The notes under the pieces are model-generated. The model searched no databases. It had not been told where the DNA came from and was given only the letters and a program-made list of their open reading frames with translations. This document shows positions 14,401 to 23,749 of a DNA stretch of 64,000 nt, piece by piece (position 1 is the stretch's first letter; the number at the start of each line of letters is the position of its first letter). Location of the stretch: positions 2,418,001-2,482,000 of the forward strand of contig WARS01000051.1 of NCBI GenBank assembly GCA_008933995.1, in the 5' to 3' direction. This DNA comes from Datnioides undecimradiatus (taxonomy: Eukaryota; Chordata; Actinopteri; Lobotiformes; Datnioididae). Position numbers and translations under genes: made by a program.

Positions 14401-16608
14401 CGCCAGGAGTGATGTGTCACTGAACAATGTGACAACTTTGAAGGGGAGGGTGAAAAATTTCAATGAGGTGAGTTTTTTCTTGTTTTAGGAGCAGTCAGAG
14501 AACAATGTGACCACAATGTTGATAACACTCATATAGTGACAGTTCTACAACAGCCCTGGACATGACTGAGTGAACAGTTGATCAGTTCACAGCATCCAAT
14601 GAGAAGGTAAAAGGTCATGAAACTTAGACTTAATGGAAACCTGGAGAAACATCTAAGAGCAGACAGGTGTTGCCTTCCTTCATATGGTACCAGCTGTTAT
14701 CACCTCACTCGCAACCCATACCTACTCATTAAAGTGTTTATCAGTAGTAAACAAAGTGCATACAAATTATGTTACCTGGTGATGTCCCAGACACAGGAGC
14801 TGATGATAATGACATCAGGTTTAAGGTCTCGTCTGAAGTCCTCCAGGATGCTCTCCATGTATGGTGAATAGATTCGTGTCAGGAAGTAGAAACGCAGCAG
14901 GTGGTGGTTGGAGCGGTACTGTCTGACCTCTCTGTAATCAGTGCCGTTAGTCAAGGGACCAAATCGACCTCCCTCCACCAGATTGTCCTGCTCAAAGGAA
15001 AACTCCCCCTGGGCCGCAAAGCAGGAGACTTCAAATTCCAGTGGACAAGCAAGTGTCTTCCTACAAAACACACTGTTTCACAGCTACGTCGTTATTAGAT
15101 GCCAGTGTTTGTGTTAATAAATGATCTCATCATATGACTAGAAAGGGATTGTAAGCTTCTAGCTAAGAGTTGCCTCTGAAAGCCTAAGCACAACTCTAAT
15201 GAGAGCAACTTTGACTAAAAAGCTCCATGGAGATTAGTTAACAGTTGACTGGTCTGTGTCACTCAATGTAATACATTTTGAATTCACCTGCTGTGGAATC
15301 CCTCCATTCCCTTGGAACCATCACTACTCAAGACCTCTACATCAGCTCCCTCACCAAGAAAGCCCAGCAGAGGATGTGCTGCTGAAGTTCAACGTGCCAA
15401 GGGAAGTGACTGTGCACCTCTACACCTGCACCAGTGTCTGTCCTCACCTCAACATCATTTGGCTTCCCATCTGGTAAGCTGCTGCCACCGACAAGGGCAA
15501 GGGAATATCAAATCATGCTCAATTGTCAGGACTGGCTAACACCCCCTCAGGAATGTGCACCTTGAGCACCCAGAGGACATGCCTACATGAGGAGGATGCA
15601 GCCTATCTGGACCAAGACCCTATACCAAAAAGAACAATTTCCACCTGCAGCTTGTCCCAACAAGGCCCAGGACCCAGTCTAATTCCCCTCAGAGAGGGAA
15701 TAAGAGTCTCACACCTGACTCAGTGTGTCACACCACTGCACATCTTGGACTATTATCTTGCTCTGTTGCGCATACAGTTCTTGTTTTTTTGGAAGATTAA
15801 CAACTATTGGCTTTACGATGATCACCACCTTGAGGACAGTTTATCCTCCACTATACCCATCACACAATTAAAGCCTGTAATCATAGCTTTTGTTTAAGGA
15901 CAATGTGGCAATATACTATCTTTGACTGTTAAAGATCGAATAAGGAGTGGAATTTAGACTGGTTCAAGTTCCTGAAGTGAACAGAGAAAAGTGACTTGAG
16001 ACGGCAGGTTCTTGAGCGTGATTATAAGGCACTGCTGTTTCATGTGAATACAAAGCTTGTGGAAAGATTTACTTTGGACTTGAGCTGAGGCAGAGTCAAG
16101 TACTGATCCCTCTGAAGCAGCAGAACCAGGTCTTTGTACATGGAGCGCTGCACTGAAATCAAAGAACAAATGCAACGGGCTTTACTTACATCAAGTAGCA
16201 GAAAGACCTCAAAGATGTCAATCAATTTCAATGAAAAATAAGAGCTTGAAGAGGAACAGAGCGGTGGGGAATTTCAAGGGTGTAGTTAGCTGCTCAGACG
16301 GCAAAACACAGAAGTATACGATTCTCTGTCTGGTAAATACTAAACAAAGTAGACTGAATCCAAGTTGAGACCTTCACTGCTAAAAATGTATATTTGAGTA
16401 TTTCTGGAAACATTTGACAATTAAGATATAAGAATAAAAAAAAGATTATAACTTAGGACCACAGTAAAAGGTATTAGTTGGAAAGTTTTTAAATGCTTGC
16501 AAAGTACCACATTTCTTGTTCATGTCTCTCACCTGAGCCACCAAGTACCACCACAAACTTATTGTGCAGGAGCTGCCTGGCTTGATGCCCCCTCACAGAA
16601 GTCCTCAT
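4569..16608 (-). CDS. pced1a: PC-esterase domain protein (PCED1 family), six coding exons, spliced
   Basis: Six minus-strand exons (16608-16533, 16152-16073, 15008-14776, 9733-9583, 7084-6832, 4765-4569) sum to 990 bases and join in phase to 329 residues. The first five clearly match the PCED1/FAM113 family: N-terminal QLLHNKFVV, then YKDLVLLLQ, SFEQDNLV, HHLLRFYFLTRIYSPY, SCVWDI, AMPL, GGFLVPE, LDLHYHFR, DGIHWD and HVADAWGV. The family has an SGNH-type fold and is predicted, not proven, to be an esterase acting on acylated glycans or surface molecules. The start ATG (16608-16606) follows GCC and opens the exon carrying the first family block. The predicted nucleophile Ser25 is kept, but GDS reads GGS, and INS reads ISS at 121-123; D227 and H230 of DGIHWD are kept. 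The tail is shorter than in mammals, at about 430-450 residues. Family assignment is firm. The choice of pced1a over pced1b rests on linkage to adam33. Confidence 0.85.
4766..6831 (-). other. pced1a intron 5
   Basis: No conserved coding sequence seen. Short open frames on both strands lack family resemblance or good splice signals. The 3' end of the intron is T-rich. Confidence 0.5.
6832..7084 (-). CDS. pced1a: pced1a coding exon 5 with DGIHWD block
   Basis: Acceptor CCACAACAG| and donor GAACAAG|GTCAGT. Encodes 84 residues including IIEANFYSS, LDVLDLHYHF, MPDGIHWD and LLLQHVADAWGVDL. DGIHWD supplies the expected Asp and His of the SGNH-type site. Leaves one base for the next exon. Confidence 0.88.
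7085..9582 (-). other. pced1a intron 4
   Basis: Donor GTGAGC at the right end and acceptor CACAACAG at the left. I see only non-coding, AT-rich sequence with short homopolymer runs near 8722 and 8270. Confidence 0.5.
9583..9733 (-). CDS. pced1a: pced1a coding exon 4
   Basis: Acceptor TTTTATGTCAG| and donor CCTGAA|GTGAGC. Encodes YGLGCLEQYKENL through WTLAMPL to GGFLVPE, matching the family block after the WD motif. Ends on a codon boundary. Confidence 0.87.
11443..11476 (+). repeat. Poly(A) tract
   Basis: A run of about 34 A on the plus strand inside pced1a intron 3. It may be the tail of an old retro-insertion, but no recognisable element body lies to its left. Confidence 0.9.
13861..14520 (+). 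mobile_element. Degenerate mariner-like DNA transposon
   Basis: Plus-strand frames at about 14039-14316 contain broken pieces of a mariner-type transposase: HPQGQTV followed by VLRHLREKM, then an AHHSAL segment, then NSPDLAGA and a final SPK. These match in order the family's PQGQTV, LRRLRE, HHDNAPAHTAL, PPYSPDLAP and FPKMK segments, with key residues lost and frames shifted. GGTGCGATCAAAA near 13862 resembles a mariner terminal repeat. The outer edges are estimates. It is a dead copy. Confidence 0.55.
14776..15008 (-). CDS. pced1a: pced1a coding exon 3
   Basis: Acceptor GGCCCAG| and donor ACCAG|GTAACA. Encodes 77 residues from GEFSFEQDN to WDIT, including REVRQY and RFYFLTRIYSPY. The expected INSC motif of the family reads ISSC. 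Leaves two bases, completed to Arg by the next exon. Confidence 0.88.
15009..16072 (-). other. pced1a intron 2
   Basis: Mostly occupied by a degraded LINE segment on the plus strand (listed separately), followed by unassigned repeat-like sequence to about 15900. Confidence 0.5.
15295..15545 (+). mobile_element. LINE reverse-transcriptase C-terminal relic
   Basis: Plus-strand frames read LGTITTQDL, ISSLTKKAQQRMCC, LRKFNVPREVTVHLYT and later AAATDKGKG across frameshifts. This order (KKAQQRL, LRK-FN-P, FYT, then AA-A-KDKGRL) is typical of the region after the polymerase domain in several fish LINEs. It is short and broken by stops. The clade cannot be fixed by eye. Confidence 0.5.
16073..16152 (-). 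CDS. pced1a: pced1a coding exon 2
   Basis: Acceptor GATTTCAG| and donor |GTAAAT. Encodes VQRSMYKDLVLLLQ and following residues, directly continuing the first block. The phase matches both neighbours and the exon ends on a codon boundary. Confidence 0.88.
16533..16608 (-). CDS. pced1a: pced1a coding exon 1
   Basis: Starts at the ATG preceded by GCC and ends at GGCTCAG|GTGAG. It encodes 25 residues including RQLLHNKFVVVLGGS, the first catalytic block, and leaves one base over. A splice acceptor (CATCAG) lies on its 5' side at 16635-16636, so an upstream non-coding exon is expected. Confidence 0.85.
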
Positions 16609-16634
16609 GGCTGCGCAGATGTCCGTTTGCAGGA

Positions 16635-17406
16635 CTGATGAGAGGAGAAGCAGAGGAGACAGTCAGGGGGAAGACATGACAGATTTCCCATTAGACATGA
16701 CAGGGGTGGTTTCAGTGGGGTTTTGCGGCTATTTTAGTATGCCGGCCTACAATAAAGCTGCAAACTCCATTATCTGAAGCTCATTTGCTTTTTTTTTTTT
16801 TTTGATAGAATGCTTATGGATAATTCACTAGGCAGCAGTTTTGTTAAAGAAGATCATATTCTAGAAATGTTTCTGTGTGTACTGGCCCTAATTTACAGTT
16901 TAACCGCTTTTATTAGTTATTTCTTTACACAGACCGTCCAAAATGCCAATTTCACGCAGCACAAAAGTGACGTCACCTGAAACCTGACCAATCAGTGGGA
17001 TGTTACGATAACTCACTGAGCGACGCTTTGTCAACTCGAATTGCTCACTGACGCGCGTTTCCAATCATCCATTAAGGCTTTGTGATGACAAAAACACAAA
17101 CCGCGCTGACAAATCCGTCAGTTAAAAGACACTCTTCATTACCCGAAGCTGTGGAGTTGTTAAAGCATGCATACTGATTCGTTTACAGGTAACAGTTTTT
17201 GGAATTTGGCGTCTTGCTGCCACAACATAAAGGAACTCCATTCAAAAAAGTGTCAATTAAAAGGAGGCAGAAACATTGTCGAGGTGACGGCGGAGCCGGC
17301 TGTTCAGTTCCGTTTGTAAAAGACGCGTAACTGAGGGTCTGAGCGGCCGTTATGAATCTGCTTTCCGCAGTTTGCAAGTCAAAGTAGCGAAACGCATTAA
17401 TCTCAC
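16635..17406 (-). other. pced1a 5' intron (upstream of the ATG exon)
   Basis: Non-coding. It contains a poly(T) tract near 16790-16803. Toward 17000-17400 it becomes richer in CpG, as expected near a promoter. Confidence 0.35.
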
Positions 17407-17480
17407 CGTGATGGCGGGAGGTGAGGCGCGCTCCTGGCCCTGCAGCTCGTGCCCGGTGTCATGTCCACGCTGCGGGAACG
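17407..17480 (-). promoter_or_regulatory. pced1a: Candidate pced1a 5' UTR exon and promoter-proximal region
   Basis: On the minus strand, CCATCACG|GTGAGA gives a good donor with exon edge at 17407, matching the acceptor before the ATG exon. The sequence around it is GC- and CpG-rich compared with its surroundings. The transcription start is not visible, so the right edge is arbitrary. Confidence 0.3.
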
Positions 17481-18300
17481 CGCTTTGAAGATAAGGACAA
17501 TGAAAACGTGAAGATAACGCAACATCTTTGAATCTGTTAATAAAGATGACGTCAAAAGGAATGAATGTATCAGTAGTCAGTAAGGGTTCCTTATTAGTTC
17601 ATTAGTCAGTAGGAGATTCCATATTAACACCATTTAGGCATAGGTTAGTGAAACACACCAAGTGGTTAGACATGATACAGCAAAACTGGAGGACTGTCTG
17701 CTTTTCTGGTTTGATTAATGATAATACAATTCATTGGGTCTGTACTATTATGTGGTTATCCCTCTATTTCTGATCTTCTAAAAACTGTAATAACTTTTCA
17801 GTTTGTTTTATTTTTGGCAAGACCAATGATTAGATGCCAACATTTTCTCAGATTCAGGGGCTTTTTCGAAACTGTAGCACACGTGTCCCTCATCCAGTAT
17901 CTGCAATGCTCTTCCAATGAAATCTTTCCTTACTAACCCCCTTTCCACATCTCAGCTGAAATCTTATCGTGTCCACCCACTCCTTAAAAAATTTCACTTG
18001 ACCCAACCAAGTTAGACCATTACAAAGAAAATCCTCAAGCTTTTTTTAAATGAAAAACCTTTAAAATGATTGCAATGAGCCAGCTCCTGAAGAATTACTT
18101 AGAAAGGCTATCACCAGCACATAGGCATGGAATATGAAATATTTCTACTGTACCAAACTATAAACAAAGGGGATCCCTGTGTTTCTTGTCAACTGAAGGT
18201 CAAGTAGGAGTCTGAAGAATGTAGAAGTAGAAGTATGTCAGTATGCATGTACACTGCAGTAAACCCATACAGTCCCACAATTGAATTGTGTTCTGCACAA
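17481..18300. other. Intergenic stretch between pced1a and the tRNA array
   Basis: AT-rich, no recognised gene. From about 18430, sequence related to the tRNA repeat unit begins. Confidence 0.5.
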
Positions 18301-18661
18301 GTAAATAGCAAGGTAAGGTGGGTGACGCTTATAGAGCAATGCCACAGCACACTCAGGCAGGCTTTCCTCTTAAAGGGGTCGTAAAGACAGAAACATCCAT
18401 GGATGGGCAGGTTGGACAGCATACAGGGATAATGGGTACTGTTATGGGGTGGACCACATACATGAACACATGTACCTGGGTCATCAAGATGATAACTTTA
18501 GTAAAGAAGAAAACATTCATGGGTGGGCTGTGTGGATCTCATACATCAGCACATTTTTAAGGTTTCTGTATGGTTGCCATGGTTCCAGTCCTTGAAGGAA
18601 ATCGGACCTGCATGTGGGTGGGGCTTGAAAGCTGAGGCCACACCCCTTTTAGCACAGCTCA

Positions 18662-18667
18662 GTCTCT

Positions 18668-18718
<51 letters not shown>

Positions 18719-18735
18719 GAGCCCACCCAGGGACG
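18662..18735 (+). tRNA. tRNA-Asn (GTT), copy 1
   Basis: A 74-base tRNA with acceptor halves GTCTCTG and CAGGGAC, A-box TGGCGCAATCGG, anticodon GTT in CTGTTAA, T-loop and B-box GGTTCGAGCCC. A 73-position body plus G fits standard tRNA-Asn. The 3' flank has only three T in the first run (CTTTCG), which is weak as a pol III stop. Confidence 0.96.
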
Positions 18736-19125
18736 CTTTCGTCTTAGATGGGCAAGGTGCGCTCTACTAATCATTAACCTTGATCAGGGACAGAGCTTAA
18801 TGGGAGCAGGGTTTGCATGTGTCATTGTGCATTAAAATGCGCTGTTGAACAATGAAGGTACCTGGGTTGTCAAGATAATTAGTGAAGAAGAAAACGTCCG
18901 TCAGTTGGATGCATTGATCACATACATCAGCACATTTTTGAGGTTTGTGCATGCCAGTATACTGCACTATGAGATACTCAGTTTCATTCTCTGTGTCTTC
19001 GTGTACATGCCCAATATAAAATGTAAAGGAAATGTTTCTGCCATGTTTCCAGTCCTTGAAGGAAATCGGACCTGCATGTGGGTGGGGCTTGAAAGCAGAG
19101 GCCACACCCCTTTTAGCACAGCTCA

Positions 19126-19131
19126 GTCTCT

Positions 19132-19182
<51 letters not shown>

Positions 19183-19199
19183 GAGCCCACCCAGGGACG
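19126..19199 (+). tRNA. tRNA-Asn (GTT), copy 2
   Basis: Identical in all 74 bases to copy 1. The flank differs: the base after the gene is T, giving a TTTT run directly downstream, which is a normal pol III terminator. It is the only copy with four T at this point. Confidence 0.96.
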
Positions 19200-19601
19200 T
19201 TTTCCTCTTGGGTGCATAATTAACACGCTGTAAATCATTGACCTTCATCAGAAGTAGAGGTTGATGGGAACAGAACTTGCATCCGTCACTGTGCGTTGTG
19301 CTATAAAATGCACTGTTGAACAATAAAGGTCCCTGGGTCAAAAAGATGATAACCCATTAATAAAGAAGAAAACATCCATCAGTTGGCTGCATTGATCACA
19401 TACATCAGCACATTCTTGAGGTTTGTGAATGCCAGTATACTGCACTATGAGATACTCAGTTTCATTCTCTGTCTTCATGTACATGCCCAATATAAAATGT
19501 AAAAGAAATGTTTCTGCCATGTTTCCAGTCCTTGAAGGAAATCGGACCTGCATGTGGGTGGGGCTTGAAAGCTGAGGCCACACCCCTTTAAGCACAGCTC
19601 A

Positions 19602-19607
19602 GTCTCT

Positions 19608-19658
<51 letters not shown>

Positions 19659-19675
19659 GAGCCCACCCAGGGACG
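19602..19675 (+). tRNA. tRNA-Asn (GTT), copy 3
   Basis: Identical in all 74 bases to the other copies. It lies in a unit almost identical to that of copy 4. Downstream run is CTTTCC, with three T only. Confidence 0.96.
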
Positions 19676-20079
19676 CTTTCCTCTTGGGTGCATAATTAAC
19701 ACGCTGTAAATCATTGACCTTCATCAGAAGTAGAGGTTGATGGGAACAGAACTTGCATCCGTCACTGTGCGTTGTGCTATAAAATGCACTGTTGAACAAT
19801 AAAGGTCCCTGGGTCAAAAAGATGATAACCCATTAATAAAGAAGAAAACGTCCATCAGTTGGCTGCATTGATCACATACATCAGCACATTCTTGAGGTTT
19901 GTGAATGCCAGTATACTGCACTATGAGATACTCAGTTTCATTCTCTGTGTCTTCATGTACATGCCCAATATAAAATGTAAAAGAAATGTTTCTGCCATGT
20001 TTCCAGTCCTTGAAGGAAATCGGACCTGCATGTGGGTGGGGCTTGAAAGCTGAGGCCACACCCCTTTAAGCACAGCTCA

Positions 20080-20085
20080 GTCTCT

Positions 20086-20136
<51 letters not shown>

Positions 20137-20153
20137 GAGCCCACCCAGGGACG
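20080..20153 (+). tRNA. tRNA-Asn (GTT), copy 4
   Basis: Identical in all 74 bases to the other copies. Downstream run is CTTTCC. Its unit continues to about 20329, where it is cut and joined to a tRNA 3' remnant. Confidence 0.96.
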
Positions 20154-20330
20154 CTTTCCTCTTGGGTGCATAATTAACACGCTGTAAATCATTGACCTTC
20201 ATCAGAAGTAGAGGTTGATGGGAACAGAACTTGCATCCGTCACTGTGCATTGTGCTATAAAATGCACTGTTGAACAATAAAGGTCCCTGGGTCAAAAAGA
20301 TGATAACCCATTAATAAAGAAGAAAACGTC

Positions 20331-20343
20331 CCACCCAGGGACG
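20331..20343 (+). pseudogene. tRNA-Asn 3' remnant at the array edge
   Basis: CCACCCAGGGACG is the last 13 bases of the tRNA, followed by the CTTTCGTCTTAGATGG flank seen after copy 1. The rest of the tRNA is missing. It marks a decayed fifth unit. Confidence 0.8.
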
Positions 20344-20793
20344 CTTTCGTCTTAGATGGTACTGTTATGGGGTGGACCACATACATCAACACATGTCCCT
20401 GGGTTGTCAAGATGATAACTTTAGCAAAGAAGAAAATGTCCATCAGTTGGCTGCGTGGAGCTCATTCATCAGCACATTTTCAAGGTTTGTGAATGCCAGT
20501 ATACTGCACTATGAGATAGTCAGTTTCATTCTCTGTGTCTTAACTTCAATGCCCAATATAAAATGTAAAATAAAAGTTTCTGGAAAGTCAACGCAAGAAG
20601 AATTCAATACAGAAACAGGATCACTGCTAGCTTAAAGAGGTTTGCAGAAGAGCAGCTAGCAACGTTTGTAATGCTTTTGACCTGAATGTACTGTAGCAAC
20701 AAAACCTTGGCTGGCAGCTGTTTTTATAAACCCCAACACTTCATTTATGTGGTTCACCAACTGAAGGCTAGCCTGAGGAAAGACATTAGCGTA

Positions 20794-20799
20794 TTTATT
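20794..20799 (-). promoter_or_regulatory. Candidate poly(A) signal for the 20875-21138 ORF
   Basis: TTTATT on the plus strand, AATAAA on the minus strand, about 76 bases beyond the stop codon of the minus-strand ORF. Weak evidence on its own. Confidence 0.25.
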
Positions 20800-20874
20800 C
20801 ACCTCCCTCTGGCCTGTGGCGGCGCAGAGCTTGATTTATAGTCAGTGGCTCTGGAAAATCTCAGCTCTTTTCAT

Positions 20875-21138
20875 TTAGATCACGTCTGCTGTCTGGTGCA
20901 GAATCCACCCCACAGGTTTGTTTGGGCGCTGGGTGCCCTGGTAATGGGCTAGGAAAACGTCTACATCGATATATCTCCCCACGAGGCCATTCCTCCTCGC
21001 TGTCCGATAGCGCTCTACTCGAACCATGGACTCTCCAAATGCATTAGTCTCCAGGGAGAAGAGAGCTGCCTCTTGCAGATATCTCATTTCCAACAGAGTG
21101 GAATCCATTAAGAGCAGGTGAGAGTGGAGACTACCCAT
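20875..21138 (-). CDS. Unidentified 87-codon ORF, possible small gene or gene fragment
   Basis: The ORF starts at an ATG in the context ATCATGG and ends in TAA. The translation has mixed, non-repetitive composition: LLLMDSTLLEMRYLQEAALF near residues 8-27, a basic VERYRTARRNGLVGR segment, IDVDVFLAH, and PVGWILHQTADVI at the C-terminus. Codon third positions vary as in real coding sequence. I do not recognise the family, and no signal peptide or membrane segment is evident. A possible AATAAA lies 76 bases past the stop. It could be a single-exon gene, the last exon of an unseen minus-strand gene, or a relic of a retrocopy. Confidence 0.35.
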   Translation of the reverse strand: MGSLHSHLLLMDSTLLEMRYLQEAALFSLETNAFGESMVRVERYRTARRNGLVGRYIDVDVFLAHYQGTQRPNKPVGWILHQTADVI

Positions 21139-22820
21139 GATGTAAAGCCTTCATACTTGTTCATCAGCCAGGAACTATAAGATCACCATGACACCACTAT
21201 GAGAGGAATTGAGTCTGATGCGTTGTTTTCAAAAGGAACAGTGGCGCTCAGGCAATGAGAAGGAGAAATCTTATTCATACCACGTCCTAATTTCATTCTT
21301 CACAGCTGGATAACCCACGAGGCAGTAAACAGGAGCAAAGAGAGACCATTCTCCAACCACAAGCCCTGGGCTGAAACTTTATTTCTATGTGTGCCCTTGA
21401 GCAAGACTCTGAAAGCCTACAGCTCCTAAGACCTGCCTGCTAACCATAGAAACTTTTCAGTGAAAACCGTTAGCGACTTCTCTGGTTGTTCTGTTTAAAA
21501 AACAGCAATGTCTTTAATGCAGTGGTCAGAAAGAGCAAAAAGGTAAAAGATAATTTTTTTTTCTTATATTATTCTTTCCATTCTTCTTCTCTATCAAAAC
21601 CTGACACAAACAATCCCCACAAAGCAACCTATCCACCAATAGTTCTGTAAGCGTGATTGGTTATTTTTTAAGCGTTTTAGCCTCCGGCCTGCTGCAGATA
21701 AGAGGAGCAGCTAATGAATTCTGGTCCACTCACGCCTCTCTGAATCCACATCAACAGGTTTTGTTTTAATTTAAACTCATAGTCTTCGCCTCAAGCTGTC
21801 AATGACTTTAGTGACGTCACTCCAGGACGTGTCAGACTTCACGCAACTTCCTGTAGCGACAGCTTGATCAATGATATAGTAGCAATCCCTAGCACAAGGA
21901 AGTAGTAAAATTGGTGAAGTTCCCCTTTAATAATAATAATAATAAGTTGTTAATTTGTTGTCAGTACATATCTATACAGTTATGTCTCTCTCTGCTAATT
22001 AAGTTAAAACCCTGAACGTCGTGACTTTTTTAATAACTTTTTGATGAAACTTGTCACATTGGATATTAGAAAGTGATTTGCATTGACCCTGCCTAGTCGC
22101 AGTCTGCTATAAGAGAGACTTTTACTGATCCCCAGTGGTTTAACTTTCACCTTGATGCAATGACAGACAGATGTACTCCAGTACATCAGGACATCACTGT
22201 TTGTTGTGGTTACAGTTACAAAAGAGCACGTTTCTGAAGACCCTAAAAAACAGTTCCACACTCAACAGCGATGTTGGCTGCAGACAAGAGGTTCAACAGG
22301 CTTGAAACTTTCATCCACAGAGGGCAGCAAAACATTGCTTTTCAAGAGTTACTCTTAAAGTATGTGGAGTGGGGAGGTTTGGCCAAGAAGAAGTTACAAC
22401 AAACATCTCTCATGGACCAGAGAATTGTTGTAATGAACCCGGTGTCCAGTGCAGAGGGATAAGATCCAGTACAAGGTTTAAGTGTTCTGCACTCTCACAT
22501 TCTCAAAATGTTTGTTTTTAAAGGTCACTCCCGCAATTTAGTCTGATCTAAATGCCCGTGACATCATCAGGGTTATGATCTTAGACCTGATAAAGCTCCA
22601 TCAGAGCAACGCAAAACATGATTCAGCTGTTTTCGCTGGCTGAGTGATGCTCACCATGACTAGTAATCTGATAGCGATGTCTGAATGACTCATTTGTGTT
22701 GTTTTGAAACGGCTTTGGCCTCAAGATTGGATGACAGATTGAATTTTCTAGTTGAGACATTAACTGACTTGCAGTAGCTCATTCATATGCACCATGCTCG
22801 TTCCTTTCAAGTACACCCAC
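21139..22820. other. Intergenic stretch upstream of the adam33 3' end
   Basis: AT-rich with a short AAT repeat near 21930-21945. Short open frames on either strand lack recognisable domains. Confidence 0.45.
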
Positions 22821-22839
22821 AGGGTGTCATCACATATAA

Positions 22840-23697
22840 ATTTTCCTTTTAATATTGATGAATGGGGAAAAAAATGAAAGAAACACAGTGATAGTTTTGT
22901 AAAAATATTTTATATAACAATTCAAAAGTCATTACACAGCAAAAGACATTCAAATCAACATGAGCGACCGGGATGTGTCCTGCAAGCCCCAAGCATCCAT
23001 CAAATCCTCCACCATGTAAACAGTGTTGAAAAGAAGCTGCTGTGTGATTGGCTCTCCTTCCTCCTGATAGGCCTCTGTATCTCCAGATTTGTATTTTAGA
23101 CATTCCTCATACAATAGAATAAATTATAAAACCTAAAAAGATGGAGGAGTTGACTTGCGGTAAACTTAACGTGACATAAGAAGAGTTTCAAGCGTTCGGG
23201 ACACACCCCAGGTATGAAGAGACCTCTTTGGCACATAACACAAATCATAAAACGTGACGTAAAACAAACTGTAAACAAAACATCAGTCATTACAAAATGC
23301 ATTTTTTTTTAATACACAGGACAGCATTAACAGATTAAAAAAGAAACGGTAATCCTACAAAAATTAATTTGGCAAATGTGACCGTCCCCCAGCGATAACA
23401 CTTGTCTCAGTCTGCAAGGCCTCCGTGCAAAACCGCGTCGTTGTGGTTAATGTTAGCGCTCTGGGAGGAGGAGGGCAGAGGGGGTCGAAATTGAGGCTAG
23501 AAGGGAGGGGGAAAGGTTTCATTTTGAAGTCTCAACTGGTTCGAGTCCTGTTTGTTCTTTCGTGTCTCCGGTTTTAACTTTGTGTTTGTCCTCCTCTGGT
23601 ATGTGCGACAGCTCTGTGGTTTACCAGCCAAAGTCTCTTTAGTGCAAATAAGCTGTCAGCTGCTGCCTCCTCGGAGGGTGGAGGGGGCAGGAGAAGG
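22840..23697 (-). other. adam33: Probable adam33 3' UTR
   Basis: Lies directly downstream of the TGA stop at 23698-23700. It is AT-rich with no conserved coding. The extent depends on which ATTAAA is used. Confidence 0.35.
22848..22853 (-). promoter_or_regulatory. Candidate adam33 poly(A) signal (ATTAAA)
   Basis: TTTAAT on the plus strand reads ATTAAA on the minus strand, about 850 bases past the adam33 stop. The sequence between is AT-rich and UTR-like. Another ATTAAA lies at 23308-23313, so the true site is uncertain. Confidence 0.3.
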
Positions 23698-23749
23698 TCA
23701 TTTTCGTGGCGGAGGCGAGGCTGTGTTTGGTTTGGCACCTGGGACCGGT
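23698..23749 (-). CDS. adam33: adam33 last coding exon (residues 734-750 and stop)
   Basis: Acceptor TCCTTCCAG| completes a split Arg codon, then [16 protein letters not shown] and TGA. The phase fits exactly and the total CDS length stays divisible by three. Confidence 0.8.

Larger units (their letters stand above)
9734..14775 (-). other. pced1a intron 3, about 5 kb
   Basis: The longest intron of the gene. It contains a long poly(A) tract at 11443-11476 and a mariner-like relic at about 13861-14520. Elsewhere I see no coding exon. Confidence 0.5.
18430..20590 (+). repeat. Tandem array of tRNA-Asn units, about 0.47 kb each
   Basis: tRNA start-to-start spacing is 464, 476 and 478 bases. Each unit carries the same tRNA plus a shared flank with a CATACATCAGCACATT stretch and a CCTTGAAGGAAATCGG stretch. 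Units with tRNAs starting at 19126 and 19602 are nearly identical throughout, while the first differs more. Partial units lie at both ends: 18430-18661 on the left and about 20331-20590 on the right. Confidence 0.92.

Noticed and set aside
19123..20295. Repeated minus-strand ORFs containing SLGGLEPPTFRLTAERANRL
   Set aside because: They are antisense readings of the tRNA-Asn genes and their shared flanks. This peptide is a known artefact of antisense tRNA translation.
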